From Siphonodentalium dalli (Eukaryota > Mollusca > Scaphopoda > Gadilida > Siphonodentaliidae), in assembly GCA_032622095.1 (NCBI GenBank), contig CP136064.1, forward strand, positions 276,979,614-277,043,613: a DNA stretch of 64,000 nt, in the 5' to 3' direction. The notes under the pieces were generated by a model. The model was not told where the DNA came from. It did not search any database and saw only the letters and a program-made list of their open reading frames with translations. Position numbers and translations under genes: made by a program. Positions 10,446 to 19,794 of this stretch are shown in pieces (the first letter of the stretch is position 1; the number at the start of each line of letters is the position of its first letter).

Positions 10446-11977
10446 AATCAATTTCAAATTTAATTAGGGGGGTTGTCAACATGTTGTCTGTAAAATGCAA
10501 AACGCAGAGTTGCTGCTTATACCACATCTGATAACGTTATAGAATCCAGATGACTATAATGAAAATGTAACATAGCTGAGGATATAACTGTTGGGGTAAG
10601 TGAAAACATAAAAGTATGGAACTCCCCTTTATCACGAAACTTTTCATACATGTATGTTATGTGTATGTATGCGCGTGCGCGAATAAATTAACACAATGCT
10701 TGTGCATGTATTTATATGTATGTTATTGATTATGGACGAATATTTGCGTGTATGTGGGCATGTTTACATACTATGTGCATGTCGTCGATATGCATTGTTA
10801 AGGTTGTTATGATAGTAAGGTTGTACTAATGTGCTTGCGACTTTTCGTTATCAGAGGCGCGAACGCTTGTTCGCGCTTGTGTGTGTACACGATGTGATCG
10901 TGAATAGTTGCATCCTGGATTTTGAAAATTATTATATGGTATGTATGAACCCGAATTTTATAATGAAAAAAAAAGTTTTTCTGATGAAATTTTTTTTTTT
11001 TGGAAGTTTTTGTTAAATTTTGTGATGAAAAATATTATTTTTTTTAGTTTTGCGTTCAATCTACGCTCCAGGGGTGTATATCTGAATTTGTAATACGACC
11101 CTGCCTAAGTATGCTTAAAAGCCATGTTCTGATTGGCCAGTGGCCCGAGTTACCATGGCTATCTCGTTCCAGTTTTGTGGTACAATTCTACTTTTTCCGA
11201 TTGTACCACGAAAAAAATCGGTTTATTCAGATCGCCGCACGCGACTTTTCCCGTCTTTTCTAACTCCGCGCAAACGGGGCATCAACGGAGTACACCCGCA
11301 CCCGTAACCCTTTGAATTTTGCTACATCTTGACAATCTTGCGAATTTTCTAGCGATATGTCGCTTGAAACCAGTTTGGTTGCCAATGAATATGGTCCAAA
11401 TGATGTTATGGTATATTGATATATGTTACGACCAAAGAAAGTTACTTAATAAGTATATTAAATGACAAAATAAATCCATGGGGCCGGGCTGTGCATTCGT
11501 CGATTCGAATCTCGATCATATTCGATATTTCGGAATAAAGTTGAAAATGAAAGCGTTTGTTCACCAGTACAGAAGGGGGATAAGATTAGTTTAGTAAACT
11601 AGATCATTTAGATCGCTTTGTGTAAGGAAAATGGTCCATAGTCGATGATCATATTCATGTTGTCCCAACAACGTTCAACACAGAAATGACCGCAATCGTA
11701 TTTCCTGTACAATTTAAGTGAAAGGCACGGGCGCCGCTGAAAACACATTGTTTTTTAGCCAATCACAACGATTATTTTCTAGAAGAGGTGCCTCGAAAAG
11801 TCAACGGGGGAATTTCATAACAAGACAAGATTACCGGAGTACTCCATGCAAAGAAATCGAGTACGCCCAATACGAATTACACCACGAAATGTTTTCTCAC
11901 CTGAGACCGAAAAAGCGCAGTATTTCGTTGACTATTCAGTCGAATTGTGACCATAAACTTTCAGTCGTATTACAAAA

Positions 11978-12120
11978 GAAATAAATACACGGTGTATCGG
12001 TGTGTATGGTCAAGTTGTACCACAAAAAACTGATTGTAGGACTCCGCTACGCGTCGTCCTACAATCAGTTTTTTGTGGTACAACTTGACCATACACACCT
12101 CTACACCGTGTATTTATTTC
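11978..12120. repeat. near-perfect hairpin with 65-bp arms
   Basis: Left arm 11978-12042 and right arm 12056-12120 are reverse complements with a few mismatches and a 13-nt loop. It holds TTGTACCAC, which also occurs in a small inverted repeat at 11173-11206. MITE-like foldback, no coding content. Confidence 0.85.
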
Positions 12121-12518
12121 TTAAATATAAAAAAAAAAAAAAAAAATTGGGAAAAAATAAAATGATTTTTTTTGTGGCCCGCGTGATATATCAAAAGACT
12201 CGCAATAATAAGACGAGTTCAATTCCGTAAACAATTTCTATATCGCAGATAAAGTTTTACCAAAAATGCTAACAGAACCTGCCAAACCCCGAAAAACCAT
12301 AATTTTGTTTTAAAACCCGATATAGGTCGTGGGACATATCAACATACTCGGAACGAAAAGACGAAACCGAATATGCAAAACAAAAAATACTCGGAACGAT
12401 AAGACGAATTCAATTCCGTAAACAAAATTCTATATCGCACATACAGTTTTTCCAAAAATGTTAGCAGAAACTGGCAAACCCCAAAAAAACATTCATGAAT
12501 GATAGGGAGCTTTAGTTA

Positions 12519-12713
12519 TTGTATGTGTACAAACTTTTAAGAAAACTATTCTGCGGTGATGTAATTTTGCTAGGCCCCAATGTGGCTCCACCGCTGTATC
12601 GTGTAAGTTTGCACCACACAACTAAAATTAATATTGAGGGAGAAAAGGTCAGTGTGTATATATCAGATGTCATCGCAAAGGCCAGTGTGTATATATCAGA
12701 TGTCATTACGTAG
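12519..12713 (+). other. 64-codon open frame kept in both TIRs
   Basis: The same open frame is present in the right TIR at 16828-17022 (minus), with one residue changed (R to H). It ends in two copies of VSVYISDVI from a 30-bp tandem duplication. No family is recognised. Conservation may simply reflect homogenised arms, so I do not call it a gene. Confidence 0.25.
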
Positions 12714-13261
12714 GGATCAATGGGTAGAGGCCATAGGATAGAGGTAAAAGGTTATGGCTTAAAGGGCAATTCTATCTAATTTCTATTTTTAAATTGTTAC
12801 TATATTTACCATCAGTACAGTTGGGCCCTGTATATTATCACTCATATCTCAGCGCCCTGTCAACTTAGGTTTGTTTTTGTGCATATTAATCAGTTTGCCA
12901 TCACAGGGATTTTGGAGCAAGTAAATTGAACTAATTTTAAACATACATATTATTTATTAAATAAGTGCAACAACACCAACTGAATCCGTGTGTCTATCAA
13001 TATCCATATCCATCCTGGTAAAACTGGAATGCCATTGGATTGCACTCACAGCACATCAACGTGTCAATTTGGTTCATATGTTGCATGAAGCTCGGTTCCA
13101 TATTTTACAGTTCAGGAACAACTTCATTCACGGTGGATATACTTTCAATCAAAGTGCAGACTAAATTTATGGTATGTTATATTTCCCGCCATGTTCCAGC
13201 CTTATAAAGCAACGGACAGTAGATGTGTTCAGTAAATTTACGAGTTAAAAGTGCAGGTTTG

Positions 13262-13440
13262 ATGAATGCCGCCGCCGCCGCAAATCGCCGCCGCAAAATG
13301 CCGCAAAACGCCGCCGCAAAATGCTACAAAGCGCCGCCGCAAAATGTCGCAAAACGCCGCCGCCGCCACAAAATTCCACAAAACGCCGCCGCCACAAAAT
13401 GCGCCGCCGCCAAACGCCGCCGCCGCAATGACGTCACTAC
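13262..13440. repeat. GCCGCCGCAAAATG-type array, left TIR
   Basis: Runs of GCCGCC broken by GCAAAATG and GCAAAACG. The mirror copy in the right TIR is at 16075-16275. Frames through it (AAAKCRKTPP-type peptides) are artefacts. Confidence 0.9.
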
Positions 13441-13526
13441 CAATGGCGAGGGAACCTACACTTTTTTTTTGGAGCAAAATAACATGACATGTGGTACATA
13501 CTACATTTTTTTTAAATTTATATTAA

Positions 13527-13706
13527 CTATTCACTGTCACTTTCATCCGCTTTGTCATCACTGTCACTTTCACCGTCTTTGTCATCCCTGTCACTTTCGT
13601 CCAAATTGTCATCACTTTCGTCAGAAATGTCATTTGTTTCGTCCATGAATTTTTCTAGCAACGGTTTGTACTTTAATATTGACATTTTCACTGCATCACG
13701 ATCTTC
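13527..13706 (-). pseudogene. untranslated acidic tail of the ATPase gene (left copy)
   Basis: After the TAA the same frame stays open for 59 codons to TAG (13529-13527). It would encode a short helix followed by a Ser/Asp/Glu-rich tail with DESD-type repeats. It matches the right-arm copy codon for codon with few changes. Confidence 0.7.
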
Positions 13707-15395
13707 TTAACCATTATTCAAATATTTGTCGACTTTATCCATGACTCTGTTGTGCAGAGTCCCATTGCGCAGCTGCAGATACGCTAATATTGTCCTAGCA
13801 TAACCATTCATAAATTGCCTCATATATTCACTTTTAAGGTCCTTCTCAGCTTGTACTTTTGCCTCTTTTTCTGTTGAGCCATTTTCCGTATACGTCTCAT
13901 CTTTATCACTCCATTCTTCTTGTGTTTTATCTCTTCTCTCCTCACACACACTTTTGAAGTATTCATCTTCATTCAATTTAATTTTCTTATTCTGGCTATT
14001 ATCCGTGTCCTCAGTTAATTTTCGTTTTAACTTATTTTCTTGACACCAGTTTTTTACGTGTCTCTGAACATCATGCTGATCTTCGAACAAAAGCCCACAG
14101 TCATTACAAGGGTACGGCATGTCTTCTCGGATGTCTATGTTTTGACGGTTTTCCTTATTAATTTCATCGAGCTCACCAGATGACCTTATGTCCATAGTAT
14201 AGCCATTGTGTTGACCCTGGGGCACAATATAATTATATGTCATGCCCTTCTGTTGACCAGTGAGTTCTCTGTCATCGTATTTCATCCCATTCTGTTGACC
14301 CTGGGTCTCAGTGTCTTTTGTATGTTTTTTCATCCCATTATGTACCAGTTTACCCGGGGTTTCTCTGTCATCGTATTTCATGCCATTCCATTGGCCCGGG
14401 CTATTGTTGTCATCATATTTCACCCCATTCAGTTCATCTGGGTGCTCGCTGTCCTTATGGAGATTATATTTCATGCCATTCCATTCACCCATATGTTGGT
14501 TCGTGTCCTCTTTTAGTACATTCTGTCGCAGACGTAATGTGTCCGGGGTTGCGGCTTTTAAATCCACCAGTAGGTAACCGTACGGTTCACTCGTCGCTTC
14601 CGAAAACTCTCGCATCATACGCTGAGGGCATTCAGGATACATCTGTCTTGATAATGTTGAAATTAAACCCTTGTCAATTGGGTTATTGAACAATACCAAA
14701 TATTGACAATTTCGTCGTTGCGTCGGATCTTTGTTGTAGTAGAAATTCTGGTTCAAACTTATCAAAGATAAGTTCAAATGGTGACTTCCTTCGGAATGCA
14801 AATCATTAACTCTCTGGTCTTTTGATGATGTTTGCATCAAGTCATCGAGTATAACTAGATTTTTATACCGGGGGTTGATAAGAGAATCCAAGTTTGCTGG
14901 TATTCCTCGTATAAAGTTGACCTGAGGGGTGACGGTATACTTTATTTCGTCATATAGGGGCTGCCAATATTTATAAAACCATATTATTCTGTCAGGTGCG
15001 GGTGATATTTTTGAGGCAGACTTTTGTAGCAAGGTTTTCACGAAGTACGTCTTCCCACTAGATGTCGGTCCACTTACGCATGCCGTGAATGGATGCTTGA
15101 AGACAAAATCTTCCTGGATATTGGCCATTGGATCCTCAAAGCAGGATGGTATGTCGCTTTGTTGCTGTTTCCCCTGATAGTGTTGTAGTAACTGGTGTTG
15201 TTGTAATGGCTGTTGCTGTCGTTGTTGTTGTGGCTGATGCTGCTGCATGTTGCTGCTGTTTGTTGCTGCTGCTTGTTGCTGCTGCTGATGTTGTGGGTGC
15301 CGGTTGACAAACTCAGTGTGCTTAGATTGTACATGTCTTTTCAAATCATGGTTCCGCCCATACTCACTAGAGCAAATTGAACACTGGTGCTTCAT
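13707..15395 (-). CDS. zinc-finger P-loop ATPase of virion-packaging type (A32/FtsK-HerA-like)
   Basis: ATG at 15395-15393, TAA at 13709-13707, 562 residues. Domains in order: C2H2 finger (C5, C8, H21, H26); Gln-rich stretch (~36-79); ATPase with Walker A GPTSSGKT (109-116), Walker B LVILDDL (180-186), the conserved GSHHLNLSLISLNQN block (203-217) and PYGYLLVDLK (271-280); about seven degenerate GQxNGMKYDD repeats (~301-402); a second finger (C430, C433, H446, C451); and a charged helical C-terminus. The ATPase pattern is that of packaging ATPases in Polintons, adintoviruses and NCLDVs, which pump DNA into capsids. That role is inferred here, as no capsid gene is visible. The TAA is probably a nonsense change: the right-TIR copy has TAT there and reads on for 60 residues to TAG. 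Confidence 0.8.
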   Translation of the reverse strand: MKHQCSICSSEYGRNHDLKRHVQSKHTEFVNRHPQHQQQQQAAATNSSNMQQHQPQQQRQQQPLQQHQLLQHYQGKQQQSDIPSCFEDPMANIQEDFVFKHPFTACVSGPTSSGKTYFVKTLLQKSASKISPAPDRIIWFYKYWQPLYDEIKYTVTPQVNFIRGIPANLDSLINPRYKNLVILDDLMQTSSKDQRVNDLHSEGSHHLNLSLISLNQNFYYNKDPTQRRNCQYLVLFNNPIDKGLISTLSRQMYPECPQRMMREFSEATSEPYGYLLVDLKAATPDTLRLRQNVLKEDTNQHMGEWNGMKYNLHKDSEHPDELNGVKYDDNNSPGQWNGMKYDDRETPGKLVHNGMKKHTKDTETQGQQNGMKYDDRELTGQQKGMTYNYIVPQGQHNGYTMDIRSSGELDEINKENRQNIDIREDMPYPCNDCGLLFEDQHDVQRHVKNWCQENKLKRKLTEDTDNSQNKKIKLNEDEYFKSVCEERRDKTQEEWSDKDETYTENGSTEKEAKVQAEKDLKSEYMRQFMNGYARTILAYLQLRNGTLHNRVMDKVDKYLNNG

Positions 15396-15479
15396 TTATA
15401 CTTGACTAAAATAACTCAGGTATATGGCTTTCCTTTACACAAATGTTCCTTATAACCTAAAACCTGTCCTGCGTTGACG

Positions 15480-15760
15480 TCTTTGCGGCGGCGGCGTTTT
15501 GCGGCGGTGGCGTTTTGCGGCATTTTGTGGCGGCGGCGGCGTTTTGCGACATTTTGCGGCGGCGCTTTTGGCCGCCGCCGCCGCAAATCGCCGCCGCAAA
15601 ATGCCGCCGCCGCAAAATTCAGCAAAGCGCCGCCGCAAAATGCAGCCGCCGCCGCAAATCGCCGCCGCAAAGTGCCGCCGCAACATGCCGCAAATCGCCG
15701 GCGCCGCCGCAAAATGCTGCAAAAGCGCCGCCGCAAAATGTCGCAAAACGCCGCCGCACA
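15480..15760. repeat. inverted GCGGCGG / GCCGCC arrays in element centre
   Basis: 15482-15565 reads GCGGCGGCGTTTTGCGG and switches at about 15566 to the complementary GCCGCCGCAAAATGCC up to 15760, so the block can fold on itself. The second half abuts the inner end of the right TIR at GCACAACAGAG. Confidence 0.9.
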
Positions 15761-15770
15761 ACAGAGTCAT

Positions 15771-15984
15771 GGATAAAGTCGACAAATATTTGAATAATGG
15801 TTATGAAGATCGTGATGCAGTGAAAATGTCAATATTAAAGTACAAACCGTTGCTAGAAAAATTCATGGACGAAACAAATGACACTTCTGACGAAAGTGAT
15901 GACAATTTGGATGAAAGTGACAGGGATGACAAAGCCGGTGAAAGTGACAGTGATGACAAAGCGGATGAAAGTGACAGTGAATAG
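15771..15984 (+). pseudogene. second copy of ATPase gene 3' end (right TIR)
   Basis: Starts within HNRVMDKVDKYLNNG, shared with the end of the left-arm gene, and continues with Tyr (TAT, 15802-15804) where the left copy has TAA, then an acidic tail (DESDD, GESDSDD, DESDSE) to TAG at 15982-15984. The part upstream of ~15760 is replaced by a GCC array, so this copy has no ATPase domain. It shows the ancestral protein was about 60 residues longer. Confidence 0.8.
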
Positions 15985-16074
15985 TTAATATAAATTAAAA
16001 CAAAATGTAGTATGTACCACATGTCATGTTATTTTGCTCCAAAAGTGTAGGTTCCCTCGCCATTGGCAGTGACG

Positions 16075-16275
16075 TCATTGCGGCGGCGGCGTTTGGCGGC
16101 GGCGGCATTTTGTGGCGGCGGCGGCGTTTTGTGGCATTTTGTGGCGGCGGCGGCGTTTTGCGACATTTTGCGGCGGCGCTTTTTAGCATTTTGCGGCGTT
16201 TTGCGGCGTTTTGCGGCATTTTGCGGCGGCGCTTTGCGGCATTTTGCGGCGGCGATTTGCGGCGGCGGCGGCATT
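16075..16275. repeat. GCGGCGGCGTTTTG-type array, right TIR
   Basis: Mirror of 13262-13440 in the left TIR, with small length differences. Confidence 0.9.
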
Positions 16276-17309
16276 CATCAAACCTGCACTTTTAACTCGT
16301 AAATTTACTGAACACATCTACTGTCCGTTGCTTTATAATGCTGGCACATGGCGGGAAATATAACATACCATAAATTTAGTCTGCACTTTGATTGAAAGTA
16401 TATCCACCGTGAATGAAGTTGTTCCTGAACTGGAAAATATGGAACCGAGCTTCATGCAACATATGAACCAAATTGACACGTTGATGTGCTGTGAGTGCAA
16501 TCCAATGGCATTCCAGTTTTACCAGGATGGATATGGATATTGATAGACATACGGATTCAGTTGATGTTGTTGCACTTATTTAATAAATAATATGTACGTT
16601 TAAAATTAGTTCATTTTACTTGCTCCAAAATCCCTGTGATGGCAAACTGATTAATATGCACAAAAAAAAACCTAAGTTGACAGGGCGCTGAGATATGAGT
16701 TTTAATATACAGGGCCCAAATGTACTGATGGTAAATATAGTAACAATTTAAAAATAGAAATTAGATAGAATTGCCCTTTGAGCCATAACCTTTTACCTTT
16801 ATCCTATGGCCTCTGCCCATTGATCCCCTACGTAATGACATCTGATATATACACACTGGCCTTTGCGATGACATCTGATATATACACACTGACCTTTTCT
16901 CCCTCAATATTAATTTTAGTTGTGTGGTGCAAACTTACATGATACAGCGGTGGAGCCACATTGGGGCCTAGCAAAATTACATCACCACAGAATAGTTTTC
17001 TTAAAAGTTTGTACACGTACAATAACTAAAGCTCCCTATCATTCGTGAATGTTTTTTTGGGGTTTGCCAGTTTCTGCTAACATTTTTGGAAAAACTGTAT
17101 GTGAGATATAGAATTTTTTTTTTTACGGAATTGAATTCGTCTTATCGTTCCGAGTATGTTGATAGGTCACACGACCTATAACGGGTTTAAACAAAAAATT
17201 TGGTTTTTCGGGGTTTGGCAGGTTCTGTTAGCATTTTTTTGGTAAAACTTTATCTGCGATATAGAAATTGTTTACGGAATTGAACTCGTCTTATCGTTGC
17301 GAGATGATG

Positions 17310-17820
17310 CCAAGCGGTGCCAAAAATAGGAATTTTCCATTTTGCCCCTAAAGATAAAGTGTGACATACACTGCCAAAAATAGGAATTTACCATTTTGCC
17401 CCTAAAAGATAGCGTGCCGTACACTGCCAAACATGGCATTTACCATTTTGCCCCTAAAGATAAAGTGTGATATACAATGCCAAAAATAGGAATTTACCAT
17501 TTTGCCCCTAAAGATAAAGTGTGACATACAATGCCAAACATGGCATTTACCATTTTTCCCCTAAAGATAAAGTGTGACATACAATGCCAAAAATAGGAAT
17601 TTACGATTTTGCCCCTAAAGATAAAGTGTGACATACAATACCAAAAATAGGCATTTACCATTTTTGGCATGGTGCCATAGACGGTGCCATATGGTACCAT
17701 ACGGTGACATAGATGGTGCCATACAATGCCAAAAATAGGCATTTACCTTTTTTGGCATGGTGCCATAGACGGTGCCATATGGTGCCAAACATGGCATTTA
17801 CCATTATGCCCCTAAACCGG
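17310..17820. repeat. ~52-bp tandem repeats in outer right TIR
   Basis: Reverse complement of the block at 9121-9550, with one additional ~80-bp unit near 17660-17740. Confidence 0.9.
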
Positions 17821-17833
17821 TGTGTATGCAGCA

Positions 17834-17839
17834 ATAGTG
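17834..17839. repeat. target site duplication, right (ATAGTG)
   Basis: Identical to 9101-9106. Six bases is the length known for Polinton-type integration. Confidence 0.8.
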
Positions 17840-18576
17840 ACATGCGCAATATCAGATAGTTAATAATATGATCGTATACTTGACACGACCGTGTTGGAGC
17901 AACCACACATGCTGCGATTCGATATTACAATAATTATAGAGTGATAATTAGGTGTAGTACCACAATTAATAACTTACAATCTACTATTAGTATACTACTC
18001 GAAGATACATATGTCTACGTGTTGTACTATCATCAGATTAAAATACCAAATTTGATAGGGGCTGAAATATTATAGTTATCACTAGCAGGTTACCCGGCTA
18101 TTCCGAAAACTTCGTCATTTTCCGTAACCGCGCCTAAGAGGCCAAGGGTCGAGGAGTCCAGATGGTTCCCGGCGTTGTCCAGATTGAGAACTATTCAAAC
18201 TTTTGCAAACCTTATATGTGGTTTTCTATCGGTTAAAGCCATGCAGGGAAATGACTAGAGTGTTTTCATTTGTGGCTCTCCACCTTGGAAATTCCAACTA
18301 CACACCCTTGACCCAGATTACACATCACCCTTGGCTCGGAATTGATATTTCAAGATTTCCATCTAATGGCAATTTCGAACGTAATAACCCTTATGTTTGG
18401 AAGCTAAATTTCAGAATTTCAACATACATGTGCTTCGCAATGTCCAACTGTTGCTATGTTAGGCCAAATGTTGAATATTTTTAACAAAGTTGGAGGGGCG
18501 GAACACCACAGCCACATCACCCTGCCACCACGTCTCTCGTTAAAGCAACTCGCACACTTCAATGCTCAAATTAAAC
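17840..18576. other. no gene seen
   Basis: Non-coding stretch between the inverted-repeat element and the 39-bp satellite. A 93-codon frame at 18203-18484 has no recognisable similarity. Confidence 0.4.
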
Positions 18577-18987
18577 ATATTATGCGGTGAACCATGCATC
18601 CACAGTTCTGGTCATTTATTATACGGTGAACCATGCATCCACAGCTCTTGTCATTTATTATGTGGTGAACCATGCATCCACAGCTCTGGTCATTTATTAT
18701 GCGGTGAACCATGCATCCACAGCTCTGGTCATTTATTATATGGTGAACCATACATCCACAGCTCTGGTCATTTATTATGTGGTGAACTATGAATCCACAG
18801 CTCTGGTCATTTATTATTTGGTGAACCATGCATACACAGCTCTATTCACTTATTATATGTTGACCCATGCATCCACATATCTGGTCATTTATTATATGGT
18901 GAACTATGCATCCACAGCTCTGGTCATCTATTATATGGTGAATCATGCATCCACAGCTCTGGTCATTTATTATATGGTGAACCACGC
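18577..18987. repeat. 39-bp satellite, block 1
   Basis: About 11 units of 39 bp (GGTGAACCATGCATCCACAG then CTCTGGTCATTTATTATAT). The array continues at 19795 after a hAT-type insertion. The unit is 13 codons, so long artefactual frames occur on both strands. Confidence 0.95.
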
Positions 18988-19794
18988 TAGGGCTTCACGG
19001 TTTTATTTTTAATACTGTGTAGTCGGTATTGGATTACTTAAATAGTCGGTATATCGCCGCAAACTATATTTTCTTCTTTTAGTCGGTTTTACGACAGCAA
19101 ACGTCAAATAACTAGATATAATCCGAGGAAATAATGCGTGCTTGTAAGTAATGAACGAGACGAGAACCAGCGAGACAGAACGAGAACTAGCGAGACGGGA
19201 CAATAACCAGCCAGACGCTCAGAGCATAATTTCAGCAAAGTGCGAAAAACAATTTTAACAAAGGCAGTGCCAACACGTTGTACGCAGATGGATGTGTGTT
19301 TATAGTCGTCTCATTTGCAGTTTAAATTAGTGCACACAACGCAATAATTAGACCGTGATGGCCATCCATACAATTACGAAATTTAAACGTTACTCTCACA
19401 ATTGTTTCCAATTGCTAATGTTTATCCATCATTGAGACACCACAGATAAATAGGTATTAGTTGAGACGTCCTAACCTTTTTAGTATAATCTGGATTTAAA
19501 TCCCCTCATTGTATAACTTCTTTAGAAAACGAACCAAGAGCCATATCAATTTGTTTCTCGATAATAAACTGCTTTGTTGTGATTTAAAAAATGTGACCCC
19601 ACAGATTATTACGATCACAAGCGACATGTATTGCGTTGTCCTATTTTCGTGTATCCACGTGACACTGCATTCACATGCGAATATTGCGTACTGCATGTTC
19701 CATAGGATCTTAATCTTGACGGTATTTAGTCATACCGCGGTATTGCATTTAATACCGTAGTCGGTATTGTGAAGGTGGATACCGTGAAGCCCTA
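18988..19794. mobile_element. non-autonomous hAT-type element, copy 1
   Basis: Starts TAGGGCTTCACGGT and ends with its complement ACCGTGAAGCCCTA. An exact 8-bp duplication AACCACGC (18980-18987 and 19795-19802) lies within satellite sequence, as expected for hAT. The 807-bp interior has no transposase. Near the right end several TACCG/CGGTA palindromes form subterminal inverted repeats. Confidence 0.9.

Larger units (their letters stand above)
9552..12200. other. segment present only in the left arm
   Basis: CTC at 9549-9551 is followed in the right arm directly by the sequence that in the left arm follows CTC at 12198-12200. The 2.65-kb difference is therefore an insertion on the left or a deletion on the right between 3-bp CTC repeats. 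The segment contains a second copy of the outer repeat block (9630-9810), a ~224-bp tandem duplication (10011-10445) and a long hairpin (11978-12120). No gene is recognised in it. Confidence 0.7.
9107..13759 (+). repeat. left terminal inverted repeat, with ~2.65-kb extra segment
   Basis: 9107-9551 matches the outer end of the right arm, and 12201-13759 matches the inner part. The two blocks are joined directly in the right arm. The inner limit is TTGTGC near 13759, after which the left side continues into the ATPase gene and the right side into a GCC array. The left arm lacks one ~80-bp repeat unit present in the right arm near 17660-17740. Confidence 0.85.
9107..17833. mobile_element. 8.7-kb inverted-repeat, virus-like element (Polinton/adintovirus-related candidate)
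   Basis: The ends are TGCTGCATAC at 9107 and GTATGCAGCA ending at 17833 (5'-TG...CA-3'), flanked by a perfect 6-bp duplication ATAGTG at 9101-9106 and 17834-17839. The terminal inverted repeats are ~2.0 kb: right arm 15760-17833, left arm 9107-13759 including a ~2.65-kb segment missing from the right arm. The 2-kb centre encodes one recognisable protein, a packaging-type ATPase on the minus strand. A 6-bp duplication and long TIRs are known for Polintons/Mavericks, whose usual polymerase, integrase, protease and capsid genes are not seen here. It is therefore non-autonomous or a new type. The classification is inferred. Confidence 0.75.
15760..17833 (-). repeat. right terminal inverted repeat
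   Basis: Reverse complement of 9107-9551 plus 12201-13759, with scattered substitutions. It includes a second copy of the 3' end of the ATPase gene (15771-15984), a GCC-type array, and the outer tandem repeats. Confidence 0.85.

Noticed and set aside
13223-13648. Ala/Arg/Pro-rich frames over GCC arrays (also 15416-15984 and 15995-16302)
   Set aside because: Low-complexity repeat translation on both strands; only the ATPase tail portion (15771-15984) has homology support.
18203-18484. 93-codon plus-strand frame
   Set aside because: No similarity to any family I can name, and flanked by repeats.
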